A stretch of DNA of 64,000 nucleotides from NCBI GenBank assembly GCA_021234155.1, contig JAJEKV010000098.1, positions 3,034,803 through 3,098,802 on the forward strand, read 5' to 3'. How positions within the stretch are numbered: position 1 is the first letter of the stretch; every line of letters begins with the position of its first letter. Below are positions 12,343 through 23,939 of the stretch, one piece after another. The translations under genes were made by a program, and so were the position numbers. The DNA is from Isoetes taiwanensis. Lineage: Eukaryota; Streptophyta; Lycopodiopsida; Isoetales; Isoetaceae. Below the pieces are notes generated by a model. That model searched no databases. It saw only the letters and a program-made list of their open reading frames with translations, and was not told the origin of the DNA.

Positions 12343-12357
12343 TAATTCCGCTAACTA

Positions 12358-13010
12358 TTTCTTCAATTCGGTCATCTCTAATGCATGAAATCTATATGGT
12401 GGCCTTGATGTGGGTTCAGCTCCAGGAACAAGTTCTATCTCATGATCTACCATTCTATGTGGAGGCAATTCTGTTAATTCTTTAGGAAACACATCAGAAA
12501 ACTCATCCAACACCTTCTGGATCTCAGGAGCAATAGGTTGTTCCTGTAACTCTGCGGTACCCAAAAATGAATCTAACAACAATGCATATCCCATTCTTAT
12601 GCAACCGTTCCTAAAACTTTTCCGGGACAAAGGTGTAACCACTAATGACGAAGGCAATCCTTCCAGCACATACTTATCTCCATTAGACCTTTGACATGTA
12701 ACTGTTTGCTCTCTGCAATCGATGCAAGCTTTATGTGGCCTCAACCACGACATTCCTAGAATAGCATCATACTTCCCTAGGCTCAATACTTCAAAACCAG
12801 TTTGGGACTCAAAATCTCCTACTTGGAATTCAAGATTGTCTACCTTAGCATAAGAAGTCTTAATTTTACCATCAGCCAACTCCACATATCTAGGGTCCCG
12901 GCTAATCATATTCAAATCTAGTTTCTTTGCCAGCCTTGGGGAAATAAAACAATGTGTACTACCACAATCAATAAGAAAGAGAACAGGAACTCCATGAATA
13001 ATACTTCCCT
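12358..13010 (-). pseudogene. Retropepsin-like protease and linker, internal copy 1
   Basis: The protease catalytic motif reads LIDCGSTHCFI (usual form D-S-G), followed by a flap-like region with YDAILGMSWL. A linker then leads towards RT and ends in HALEMTELKK. A TAG at 12355-12357 replaces what should be a readable codon before LAELLEQG, and copy 2 has the same stop. The region just upstream joins directly to the gag N-terminus. Confidence 0.85.
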
Positions 13011-13168
13011 CTTAGTGTCCTTCAGCACCTTCTCTACTGCCTTGTCAGCTGTTATCTTTTGTTGCGATGCACTCGCTGCAACACTCGCTGGATAGCCTGC
13101 AAGATATCGGCTATATCAGAGGTTCCACTAGGCCCAGCTCCACCTGGGGATCCTCCTGGGGAACTCAT
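13011..13168 (-). pseudogene. gag N-terminal remnant, internal copy 1
   Basis: Starts at ATG 13168 about 85 bp past the primer site and encodes MSSPGGSPGGAGPSGTSDIA and a few dozen more residues. It then joins directly to protease sequence. The capsid and zinc-knuckle parts of gag are absent. Copy 2 has the same junction, so the deletion predates the tandem structure. Confidence 0.75.
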
Positions 13169-13238
13169 CTCTACAAGAATCTGGAACCATATCAAATATC
13201 ATCAATAATCAAAAATCTTATAATCCACTAATCAGAAG

Positions 13239-13254
13239 CTTGGCTCTGATACCA
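13239..13254 (-). promoter_or_regulatory. Primer binding site (tRNA-iMet), copy 1
   Basis: Minus-strand TGGTATCAGAGCCAAG lies two bases from the LTR end. TGGTATCAGAGC is the classic plant initiator-Met tRNA primer complement. Confidence 0.95.
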
Positions 13255-13256
13255 AC

Positions 13257-15638
13257 TGTGACGGGCCTGGCCAGTTAACCTCTCGGTAACTGGAGATCCC
13301 ATCGATCTCTACCGTTGGATCTACTTAACCTTTGCAACTCAAGAAATTGACACAAGCATATTTAGGTAAAGAATTTAATCTTTATACATGCTCTAAGGTC
13401 CCGAAATTCTACACTTGCCATTGCTCGGCAAAATCCCACACAACAACCCAAGTTTACAAAAATAATTATAGTTTTAAGCCAATCCATAATAATAATGGTT
13501 ATATTAATCAAATATATTGTCTCGCAATCCACACACTCCTACTCTCGCCTTTCAGTAGCTTGGCTACTTTAGAACATCTCGCACCCTGCTTACACCATTA
13601 ACCACGGGGTTAGTCACACGGACTAAGTGGGGATCGGGGATCTAGGATATATCTAGCATTAATAATCACCAAGCATTAACTTAAGACAATACTAGTCTTA
13701 CCGTAACCTGTCCAACAAGAATAACCTCAATGCATAATTATACCAAGCATAACCATTGCAACTTGATTCCAGCTTTAAAACCACATATACAATAGCCAAG
13801 CAACCATAGCATCAACATTGCAACCAATATTCCTCTGGAGTGCGAGCAAGGTCAACTTCGGTGATCGGGCCGGTGACATAGAGGGGGTAACCCGCGTGTG
13901 TACACACCCATCCACGCTGCGTCCAGCATTGGAGGACCACTTACTGTGCATGACGTTGTACGATACGGTACCAACGCCCGATGTTCAAATATTACCATTT
14001 GCATAGCACTGTGCAAAACCGTGAGTCTAGACCATCGCACCTAGACTCCGGCCCCAGAGGTCTATATCAAAGAATTACACCATAGAGCTACATACAATTT
14101 ACCATCACGCCCCATGCCTTAACATACTCAACATCAAATAAATTCCATAATTCACACTTTATATAACATGAAATGTCCAACCATAGCCTTAATAATGCAA
14201 AAATGCAACCATCACTATTAAATTAAAAATACGTCTACATCTTTCAAAAATTCACTAACAATAAGATTACTAAAGACTTTAATAATATTAATCTATAGCA
14301 TTCTAACCCCTATGCCTTGTATTTTCTTTTCCCACTTTAATTTAACTAATTCCAAGGTTTTAATAGATAACTAGCCAACTTTCTAAACTACCCATACCAT
14401 AATCATAAACAACTTATAACCATTAACCTAACCCTCAGTCACTTAGGGCCTTAATCTTCCATAAATTTCAAGCCAACTCTTGCTCCAAACCACCCTTAAT
14501 ATTTTAACTTTAGCCTTAATTTTAATCTTTAACCTTATTCTTGCTACCTTACTAACAAATTAATCAATTGTTAACATTTTCGTTACTTCTAACCTAACCC
14601 TAATACGTTATCGGGGGACGAACTCGTTTGCGACTCAAATTCCGGCCTCCGGGCCATCGAATCCTCATAGAAATCCCACAAAGTCTCGATTTTTCGCGGC
14701 AATGAGTTTTTTTCGGCCATTTTCGCCAGCTTATGGCACAAATCGGATGATTACGAGCGATTCAGGGCCACCAAGATCATGATTTTTCACGGCCGGATCT
14801 TACTCTAATCTTCCTAATTCGTATCCTTTCTCCATTTCGGCCTCCCTAAGGCCCAAATCGGCCCATTCAGGCGATTCACATGCTTTATGGCATGCCAAAT
14901 CGGCAAGATCATGCGTTATTCAAGAATATTCAAGAAAAATTACTGCGATCTTTGCTAGTTACGGCCTCATCACTTCAATTCTAATTCATTTCACATAACT
15001 TTTCATGCTTCCGATCATTCTAGTTCATCAAGTTCATGCTATGCAAGCGAAGACGCAAAGAGAAACTTTACACGTTTTAACTAATTTACGCCATACTTTT
15101 ATCTTAATCCATTTCTCAGGTTCTAATCTGCTATTCCAATCACTTCTGGCATGGTTTAAATGATCAGCTCACTAGACTTCATTAGATCTATGATGCTTTT
15201 GCAAGCTTTTCATATGCAATCATAAAATACTTACATATACAATCATGCAAGTTAATTCATATGCACGCACTGACAATTTACTGTAATCCATGCCAAGTTC
15301 TAGAACAATCCTACTGTATCAACACAATTTTTGCTACACTAGAAAACCCCAGGTGTAAGACTTGATCCCCACCTGGAATCCCGCTTGCTTCCTCTGCGCT
15401 CCGACACGCTCCCAAAGCTCTGCACGCGATTCGCTCCTTCAACAATCCTTCTGCAATCAATCTTTTCCCAAATGCTTTTCTCTGTACTTATATTTATTTT
15501 TAACCACCAGTATTCCGTCCGTATAATCTCTACATATACGACGTATTTCTCTGCATGCGTGATATTTTGATTAATATTCCTTTGCATCCTTTAATAAAAT
15601 AATTCCACAATATACCTCAAAATCCTAGGTCCGTTACA
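13257..15638 (-). repeat. LTR 2 (shared middle LTR)
   Basis: About 2.38 kb, TGTGACGG to CCGTTACA. It acts as the upstream LTR of internal copy 1 and the downstream LTR of internal copy 2. It has the cleanest ends of the three. Confidence 0.95.
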
Positions 15639-15652
15639 GTCTCTCCTCCAAA
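15639..15652 (-). promoter_or_regulatory. Polypurine tract
   Basis: Minus-strand TTGGAGGAGAGAC directly abuts the LTR start TGTAACGG. This is the expected plus-strand priming site of an LTR retrotransposon. Confidence 0.85.
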
Positions 15653-15668
15653 AATTCAACCCATGTCC

Positions 15669-16025
15669 TCATGGGCGCATCTCCGGAAACTCACGAAGAA
15701 TCCAATTGGCATCTTCCCACGTGGCGTCTTCCTCAGGACAACCCGCCCATTGAACCAAAAATCTCCGTATTGTTCGCCTCCTTAAGCGACGGGTTTCCTC
15801 TCGCAGAATACGTTCTGGTCGGGGGTACAAAAAGTTCTCCCTGCTTACCAAATCATCGTCCCCCAACATATGGGAAAGATCAAAAACATACTTCCTTAAG
15901 TTAGTCACGTGAAAGACATTATGTACTTTCAAGTGCGAGGGCAACTCCAATCTATAAGCCACCTTGCCAATATGTTTCCAAAATTTCATACGGACCCGCA
16001 TACCTAGGGGCCCATTTACCTGCAC
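15669..16025 (-). pseudogene. Integrase C-terminus and chromodomain, internal copy 2
   Basis: An open frame of 118 codons. The GPLGMRVRMKFWKHIGKVAYRL part is the integrase C-terminal domain. It is followed by VHNVFHVTNLRKY and a chromodomain: YPRPERILREETRRLRRRTI, then FLVQWAGCPEEDATWED. The aromatic and acidic positions expected of a chromodomain (F..QW, TWED) are present. This identifies the element as a chromovirus. The frame does not join cleanly to the integrase core (overlap at 15952-16025). Confidence 0.9.
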
Positions 16026-16809
16026 TTTTAAATGCCAGTGAACTCTGCTTGGGATTAATCCTCAAGAACACATAATCCCCTTTTTGAAATTCAAGTGGTC
16101 TACGTCTCTTATTTGCATACTGCTTCTGTCTATTCTGTGCCACAACCAAATTTTGTCGAAGTCTCCTTAGCTGAGCTTTCATGTCTTCCGCTACTTCATT
16201 AGCTGCTTCAACATTGCATTGAGGATCTCTCCAATTAAGAAGACAACGGCACTCCTTACCATACATTGCCTCAAAAGGACTCATTTTGATGGAATCTTGA
16301 TAAGTATTGTTGTATGCAAACTCGGCCAAATACAAATAGAAATCCCATACCTTCGGTTGACTAGGCACATACATCCTGAGCATATCGTCCAAGACTTGAT
16401 TAACTCGCTCCACTTGGCCATCTGCTTGAGGACGATAAGATGTACTGACATATAACTTAGTCCCAATATTTTGAAATAACCCTTGCCAAAATTGGCTCAT
16501 AAACTTTGTATCCCGATCTGATGAAATAGTGGTCGTCATCCCATGCAACCTAAAAATCTCCTTAACAAATAACTTAGCAATATCCATTGCCGTAGCAGTA
16601 GTCTTCATAGGCATAAAATGGGCCTGTTTAGTTAGTCGATCAACCACAACATAAATTGCATCATAACATGAACGTGTCCGAGGAAGCTCAACAATGAAGT
16701 TCATGGAAATACTCTCCCACTTAGAAGATTGTAATTCTCCAGGCTCCCTAAACCTTGATGCTTTTACCTTCTGACAAGATAAACACCTAGCCACGTACTC
16801 CTTAACCAT
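15952..16809 (-). pseudogene. Integrase core, internal copy 2
   Basis: A 285-codon frame holding the integrase zinc end (CLSCQKVKA), the core and part of the C-terminal domain. Catalytic positions read Asn (SMNFIV, codon 16699-16701), Asp (SSDRDTKF) and Glu (GQVERVNQ). The first acidic residue is therefore changed, as in copy 1. This copy is otherwise better preserved than copy 1. A TAG at 16825-16827 splits it from RNase H. Confidence 0.9.
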
Positions 16810-16824
16810 CTTCTTTTGACCGGG

Positions 16825-17793
16825 CTAAAAGAAATTCTGGCGCATTTTCCTCAAAGTTTTGTGTATCCCTGGGTGGCCTGCTAAAGGACTATCAAGTGCT
16901 TCATATAGCAATCTCAATCTCAACTCCTGATCATTAGGAATACACATACGACCATTATAATATAAAACTCCTTTAGACAATGCATACCTCGGAAAATCTT
17001 GAGGGTTCTCCAACACAGGTGCAAAATATGGATCATTCCTCAACTTGCTAAGAATATCTGCATCCCATTGCCCTTGTAGCACACTAATAGAGGTTAAGAA
17101 TGACCTTCTAGACAAAGCATCAGCAATCACATTTTCTTTGCCAGGTTGATATTCAATTTCAAAATCATACTCTTCTCTTAGTTGCATCCACCTCCTTTGC
17201 CTATTATTCAAATATGGCTGTTTTGCAAAATATTTCAAATTTTGGTGGTCAGTCTTCAAAAAGAAACGACGACCCAATAAATAATGTCTCCATACCCTCA
17301 GGGCATGGATAATGGCCAACATTTCCAGATCATGCACTGGGTAATTTTGTTGAGCAGGAGACAACTTACGAGATATATAAGCACAAACTCGGCCATCCTG
17401 CAGCAAGACTCCTCCTACAGCTTTCCCAGAAGCATCAGTGACTACATGGAAGGGTATATTCATGTCTGGAATCCTTAAAATTGGTGCATTAATCAAAACA
17501 TCCTTTAACTTTTGAAAACTTTTCTGACAACTATCAGTCCAATGCAAGTCATTCTTCTTACCCAACAAAGAAGTCAAAGGAGCAGCAAGCTTTGCAAATT
17601 TAGGAACAAATTTGCAGTAATACCCCGCTAATCCCAAGAATGATCTTACCTCCTTTACCGTCTTTGGTATGGGCCAATCCCTAACTGCCTCAATCTTAGA
17701 AGGATCTTGCTCTAATCCCTTTTCTGAAATTACAAGCCCAAGATATACCAATCTAGTTTGTGCAAAAGAACACTTAGATAGCTTACCATACAA
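16825..17793 (-). pseudogene. RT thumb / RNase H, internal copy 2
   Basis: An uninterrupted 322-codon frame from the RT connection (YGKLSKCSFAQTRLVYLGLV) through RNase H. It shows TDASGKAVGG, QNYPVHDLEMLAI, LKTDHQNLKYF and ADALSRR, then enters the integrase N-terminal zinc region (HPGIHKTLRKMRQNFF). It stops at the TAG shared with copy 1. Homologous stretches in copy 1 are nearly identical except around 11480-11510. Confidence 0.93.
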
Positions 17794-18270
17794 CTTTTTC
17801 GTGTGAAATAGCTAATGTCGTTTACATGTTCCACATGCTCCTCTAATGTCTGGAATATACCAAAATATCATCAAAGAAAACCAATATAAACTTATCCAGG
17901 AAAGATCGGAATATCTCATTCATTAGGCGCATAAAAGTAGGAGCATTTGTCAACCCAAACGGCATTACAACAAACTCGTAATGTCCGTACGTGTCCTAAA
18001 GGCAGTCTTATAAATATCTGTATCCTTGATCCGGATCTGATGATATCTAGATCGTAAATCAATTTTTGTAAAGTACTTAGCTTGTCCCAACTGATCAAAT
18101 AACTCATCAACCCTAGGCAATGCATATCTATTCTTCTTCATGTCACGGTTAAGCATGCGATAATCAATACATAACCTTAATGTCCCATCTTTCTTTTTTA
18201 CAAACAAAACTGGCGCACCAAATGGAGAAACACTCGGCCGTATAAATCCTTGTTCCAATAATTCCGCTAA
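17794..18270 (-). pseudogene. RT fingers/palm, internal copy 2
   Basis: Contains the RT start and palm, with FFDD at 17867-17878. The frame is broken by the single-base loss near 17990 that copy 1 also has, and by copy-specific indels near 17800-17850. The TAG at 18271-18273 matches the one in copy 1. Confidence 0.85.
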
Positions 18271-18273
18271 CTA

Positions 18274-18990
18274 TTTCTTCAATTCGGTCATCTCTAATGC
18301 ATGAAATCTATATGGTGGCCTTGATGTGGGTTCAGCTCCAGGAACAAGTTCTATCTCATGATCTACCATTCTATGTGGAGGCAATTCTGTTAATTCTTTA
18401 GGAAACACATCAGAGAAAACTCATCCAACACCTTCTGGATCTCAGGAGCAATAGGTTGTTCCTGTAACTCTGCGGTACCCAAAAATGAATCTAACAACAA
18501 TGCATATCCCATTCTTATGCAACCGTTCCTAAAACTTTTCCGGGACAAAGGTGTAACCACTAATGACGAAGGCAATCCTTCCAGCACATACTTATCTCCA
18601 TTAGACCTTTGACATGTAACTGTTTGCTCTCTGCAATCGATGCAAGCTTTATGTGGCCTCAACCACGACATTCCTAGAATAGCATCATACTTCCCTAGGC
18701 TCAATACTTCAAAACTAGTTTGGGACTCAAAATCTCCTACTTGGAATTCAAGATTGTCTACCTTAGCATAAGAAGTCTTAATTTTACCATCAGCCAACTC
18801 CACATATCTAGGGTCCCGGCTAATCATATTCAAATCTAGTTTCTTTGCCAAGCCTTGGGGAAATAAAACAATGTGTACTACCACAATCAATAAGAAAGAG
18901 AACAGGAACTCCATGAATAATACTTCCCTCTTAGTGTCCTTCAGCACCTTCTCTACTTTGTCATTTTGTTATCTTTTGTTTGCGATGCAC
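18274..18990 (-). pseudogene. Protease and linker, internal copy 2
   Basis: The same retropepsin region as copy 1: the active-site DCGSTHCFI lies near 18860-18890, followed by YDAILGMSWL. One extra base near 18848 and two near 18413 break the frame relative to copy 1. Confidence 0.8.
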
Positions 18991-19009
18991 TTTTCGCAAC
19001 ACTCATTGG

Positions 19010-19088
19010 ATAGCTTTCGCAAGATATCGGCTATATCAGAGGTTCCACTAGGCCCAGCTCCACCTGGGGATCCTCCTGGGGAACTCAT
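19010..19088 (-). pseudogene. gag N-terminal remnant, internal copy 2
   Basis: The same short gag start (ATG at 19088) as copy 1, running straight into protease sequence. The downstream part differs from copy 1 by several small indels. Confidence 0.65.
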
Positions 19089-19158
19089 CTCTACAAGAAT
19101 CTGGAACCATATCAAATATCATCAATAATCAAAAATCTTATAATCCACTAATCAGAAG

Positions 19159-19174
19159 CTTGGCTCTGATACCA
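19159..19174 (-). promoter_or_regulatory. Primer binding site (tRNA-iMet), copy 2
   Basis: The same minus-strand TGGTATCAGAGCCAAG as copy 1, adjoining LTR 3. This is the primer site that would serve the whole array, because LTR 3 is its upstream end. Confidence 0.93.
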
Positions 19175-19176
19175 AA

Positions 19177-21589
19177 CCGGTGGATTCGGCCCGGCCGTTA
19201 ACCTCTCAGAAGCGGAGATCCCATCGATCTCTACCGTTGGATCTACATAACCTTTGCAACTCAAGAAATTGACACAAGCATATTTAGGTAAAGAATTTAA
19301 TCTTTATACATGCTCTAAGGTCCCGAAATTCTACACTTGCCATTACTCGGCAAAATCCCACACAACAACCCAAGTTTACAAAAATAATTATAGTTTTAAG
19401 CCAATCCATAATAATAATGGTTATATTAATCAAATATATTGTCTCGCAATCCACACACTCCTACTCTCGCCTTTCTGTAGCTTGGCTACTTTCCGGAGCA
19501 TCTCGCACCTCTGCTTACACCATTAACCACGGGGTTAGTCACACGGACTAAGTGGGGATCGGGGATCTAGGATATATCTAGCATTAATAATCACCAAGCA
19601 TTAACTTAAGACAATACTAGTCTTACCGTAACCTGTCCAACAAGAATAACCTCAATGCATAATTATACCAAGCATAACCATTGCAACTTGATTCCAGCTT
19701 TAAAACCACATATACAATAGCCAAGCAACCATAGCATCAACATTGCAACCAATATTCCTCTGGGTCTGAGCAAGGTCAACTCGGCTGATCAGGCCAGTGA
19801 CATAGAGGCGGGGTAACCACGTGTGTACACACCCATCCACGCTGCGCCCAAAGATTGGAGGACCACTATCGTGCATGACGTTATGCGATCACGGTGCATC
19901 AACGCCCGATGTTCAAATATTACCATTTGCATAGCACTGTGCAAAACCGTGAGTCTAGACCATCGCACCTAGACTCCGGCCCCAGAGGTCTATATCAAAG
20001 AATTACACCATAGAGCTACATACAATTTACCATCACGCCCCATGCCTTAACATACTCAACATCAAATAAATTCCATAATTCACACTTTATATAACATGAA
20101 ATGTCCAACCATAGCCTTAATAATGCAAAAATGCAACCATCACTATTAAATTAAAAATACGTCTACATCTTTCAAAAATTCACTAACAATAAGATTACTA
20201 AAGACTTTAATAATATTAATCTATAGCATTCTAACCCCTATGCCTTGTATTTTCTTTTCCCACTTTAATTTAACTAATTCCAAGGTTTTAATAGATAACT
20301 AGCCAACTTTCTAAACTACCCATACCATAATCATAAACAACTTATAACCATTAACCTAACCCCGCCACTTAGGGCCTTAATCTTCCATAAATTTCAAGCC
20401 AACTCTTGCTCCAAACCACCCTTAATATTTTAACTTTAGCCTTAATTTTAATCTTTAACCTTATTCTTGCTACCTTACTAACAAATTAATCAATTGTTAA
20501 CATTTTTCGTTACTTCTAACCTAACCCTAATACGTTATCGGGGACGAACTTTTGCAGCTCAAATTCCGGCCTCCGGGCCATCGAATCCTCATAGAAATCC
20601 CACAAAGTCTCCCGATTTTGTCGGGCAATGAAGTTTTCTCGCCATTTCGCCAAATTTTATGGCACAAATCGGATGATTCTGAGGGCCGATTCAGGGCCAC
20701 CAAGATCATGATTTTTCACGGCCCGGATCTTACTCTAATCTTCCTAATTCTGTATCCTTTCTCCATTTCGGCCTCCCTAAGGCCCAAATCGCCCATTCGA
20801 GGCGATTCACATGCTTTTATGGCATGCCAAATCGGCAAGATCATGCCGTTATTCAAAGAAGATATTCAAGAAAAATTACTTTGCAGGTCTTTGCTAGTTC
20901 CGGCCTCATCACTTCAATTCTAATTCATTTCACATAACTTTTCATGCTTCCCGATCATTCTAGTTCATCAAGTTCATGCTATGCAAACGGCAAAGACGCT
21001 AAGAGAAACTTTTACAGTTTTAACTAATTTTACGCCATACTTTTATCTTAATCCATTTCTCGGGTTCTAATCTGCTATTCCAATCACTTACGGCATGGTT
21101 TTAAATGATCAGCTCACTAGACTTCATTAGATCTATGATGCTTTTGCAAGCTTTTCATATGCAATCATAAAATACTTACATATACAATCATGCAAGTTAA
21201 TTCATATGCACGACCTCGACAATTTCATTGTAATCCATGCCAAGTTCTAGAACAATCCCTCCCATATCAACACAATTTTTTGCTACACTAGAAAACCGGG
21301 TGTAAGACTTGATCCCCACCTAGAATCCCGCTTTGCTTCCTCTCAAGGCTCGACACGCTCCCAAAGCTCACAGACGCGATTAAGCTCCTTCAACAATCCT
21401 TACGCAATCAATCTTTTCCCAAATGCTTTTCTCTGTACTTATATTTATTTTTAACCACCAGTATTCCGTCCGTATAATCTCTACATATACGACGTATTTC
21501 TCTGCATGCGTGATATTTTGATTAATATTCCTTTGCATCCTTTAATAAAATAATTCCACAATATACCTCAAAATCCTAGGTCCGTTACA
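19177..21589 (-). repeat. LTR 3 (upstream LTR of the array)
   Basis: About 2.41 kb. The inner edge is garbled: ACCGGTGGATTCGGCCCGGC stands where LTR 1 and LTR 2 have CTGTGACGGGCCTGGC. The outer end CCGTTACA is exact and is followed by the TCCAC target duplication. It would carry the promoter for minus-strand transcription. Confidence 0.9.
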
Positions 21590-21630
21590 TCCACGGAGAC
21601 CAATCGGCCTATGGGAGAAGGACCAAGAGT
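21590..21630 (-). mobile_element. LINE 3' end, right half of the interrupted copy
   Basis: TCCACGGAGACCAATCGGCC continues the LINE 3' module cut at 7303. The first five bases are the right target-site duplication. The upstream extent of this LINE fragment is unclear beyond about 30 bp. Confidence 0.8.
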
Positions 21631-22710
21631 TGCAGTGTTTTATGAGTTGGGGGATTTAACCCTTTCTGATGTGAAAACTGCCCTGAAATGAGGATTTTAA
21701 CCTCCTGGTGGATTTGTTCATATTTTCAGAAGATCTGTGGTAAGTCTGCAAGACTCAGAATGCTGTTGACTTTAAGCATTCTAGTTTTTGAGTTTAAATT
21801 TAAGGTTAATTCTCGGTTCTTAGTTGTTACATTAAGCCAACAGAAATAGAGGTGTTTTGTTTTGGCTACTTGGAAAGAAACAAATTTTTTTTTTCCAGCT
21901 TACAGGAATGGCTTATAGAAATGGTTGGCTTTTCAGGGATTGTTTTCTGATAATGATCTATTGTTATCTACTTAAGTCTCCCTTAGCTGCAAATGATTTA
22001 GTATACACTTACAAGGAAAGGCCAGGCCGATCCTAAATCTGTTTTCTCTGTAGTTTCACATAAACCGAATCCCTTTGCCTGTGTTTTTATCTACTTTTTC
22101 ATACCTTATCCAGTCTAGCTTAATCACCAGTGATCCATGGAGTTCCTGTATTATGGATTACATACTGAGGCTCCAAATCAGAGCTAGGAACATGCCTACC
22201 ATTTCTTCGCTTGACCCTTCAAATTCTTTGCATAACCCTGCCGCTTCTTGCCTGCGCAGTGCCTGCCTTACCCTACGTTCCATGTGTAGCCGTGCTTTCT
22301 TGCTTGCCCTGCAACTCATAAGCATAAAATGCAGTTCTTACCTTGCCCTGGGACCCATAAATATAACTAGTGATAACTACTACACCTACTTACAGTTGTT
22401 TAAATGTTGTTTGAGGTTTGCTATTTAGGACCTTGTTATATGGATAGAGCAATGTCGGCTTTTGATGAAGTAGGTGTCTTTCGACTGGAGTCACCACTAT
22501 AACGAAGATATTAGACCTTTTCTTACAGTGGATTAGAAATTGTTTTTTGGATTTTATGACCTTCTAGAATAATTTTTCTATCCCGCAGCCTCTAGGTTTT
22601 TCCCAAGTTATGTGAACAACTTTTGACTCTTGGCGCTACTTAACGAGTTTACATTTTTCACTCTTCCTCTTCTTCGGCATTATTTTTCTTGGTTCCTGAA
22701 GAAGTTACAG
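21631..22710. other. Intergenic, no gene recognised
   Basis: AT-rich, with scattered short open frames and no recognised protein. A 117-codon plus-strand frame at 22075-22428 has no family signature and is not called. Confidence 0.5.
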
Positions 22711-22712
22711 AA

Positions 22713-22888
22713 ATGATGTTTACCTTTGTTTCTAGAATAGAGGGTAAACAAAGTTCTAGAACTTCGAAGGTAGTTAGCAGTTAGTTAGTTCGTTCTTTTC
22801 CTCCATTTCCCTATTTATATGCTTTCACGTTCCTTTTCCTCTTCATCAGCTCTCTTGATACATCTCCTCTCTTTCCTAGTGTTTGGCC
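22713..22888 (+). repeat. Dispersed 177-bp repeat, copy 2
   Basis: A close direct copy of 6504-6680 with a few substitutions and small indels. Homology ends at TAGTGTTTGGCC in both. Confidence 0.8.
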
Positions 22889-22889
22889 C

Positions 22890-23760
22890 GCTCACCCACC
22901 CTATGTAATTTAACACCTTATGAGATGCCCTCATGCATGTTTTAAAGGCCCTTGTGCTTGATTGAGGCCCTGTTGCCTAGTTGGAGGCTCTAGTGCCTGG
23001 TTAAGCCCTAGTGGGCTTTGATTGTGTTTCTTATGTGTGCACGATTGATGAATGCATTTTCTATAGCTTGGCATTTTTGGACGAAGGTTTCGGTTTTTAC
23101 ACACACATTTCAAATATGAGTGCTTCAATTTCAACTTCATTGCTATAATGTAGTTTTTGCCCAATAAGGCTTGTTAGCATGAGGATATAGAGTCGATTGT
23201 AATTTTTGGCCCTAGCATAGGCTAGTGATACCATTATTGTCAAGGTTTTTCCTCAAAAACTTGAAAGGAAAGGTTTTTTAATCCTGACCATAATGGTTTC
23301 ATTATCTGGGTCTCAATATGTACTTATTCTTATTCTTAGTTCCCGAAGAAGTTCTAGAAGTGGCATTTTGTGGGAAGGTTGCAAGGGAGCACCCATCCGA
23401 TGCCACACTAAGGCCTTTCTGCAAGCCAGGCTATAGGGAGGTGCGTAAGTTTTTGGTGGGTGCAGCAAGAAAAGAAAAAAAGTAAAAAACAATTATAATC
23501 CAAGGTCCTAAGGATGTAACAGGGACGCTGGATGGATATATGTAATAGGATTAGTGAAACGAATAATATATCAGGGCTTGACCCAATATTATAATTAAAC
23601 GCGGAAGCTTTAATAGAAATGTGTTCTTTAATTTTGAGTTAAAGTAAGATATTCAACTGAATGGCCAAGTGCAAACAAGGCAGATGACGAGGTAATGAGG
23701 CAAATCAAAGAGAATAGGAACTTATTAAGGCAATACCTTGAAATTAAGGCCTATGGATAT
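22890..23760. other. Intergenic, no gene recognised
   Basis: No supported coding sequence. It contains short GCCC-flanked repeats near 22920-23010 (several GGCCCT.GTGCCT-like units), too irregular to call as an array. Confidence 0.5.
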
Positions 23761-23939
23761 AAGGGAATAGAATAGAATAGAATAAATTTTTTAACGTCCA
23801 CGGAGACCAATAGGTCATGGGACCCATACAATGGGCTAGTACAATCATTACTACTAGGATTAAAAAACCCCTGCCTCGAAAGGCTTTCAAGGGAAAGACC
23901 TTTGCAGTAATGATGATACTAGACAAGCAGAGATAATGA

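Larger units (their letters stand above)
7304..21589 (-). mobile_element. Tandem three-LTR Ty3/gypsy chromovirus
   Basis: A single insertion with the structure LTR-internal-LTR-internal-LTR and units of about 5.95 and 5.92 kb. Coding direction is minus. LTRs run from TGTGACGG to CCGTTACA on the plus strand. Each internal region has an initiator-Met primer site, a gag remnant, protease, RT/RNase H, integrase, chromodomain and polypurine tract, in chromovirus order. One perfect TCCAC target duplication flanks the whole array, so it integrated once and then expanded, or integrated as a concatemer. Both internal regions share the same defects: most of gag is missing, there are two TAG stops, an RT frameshift and an integrase active-site change. 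It therefore could not have moved by itself. Confidence 0.93.
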
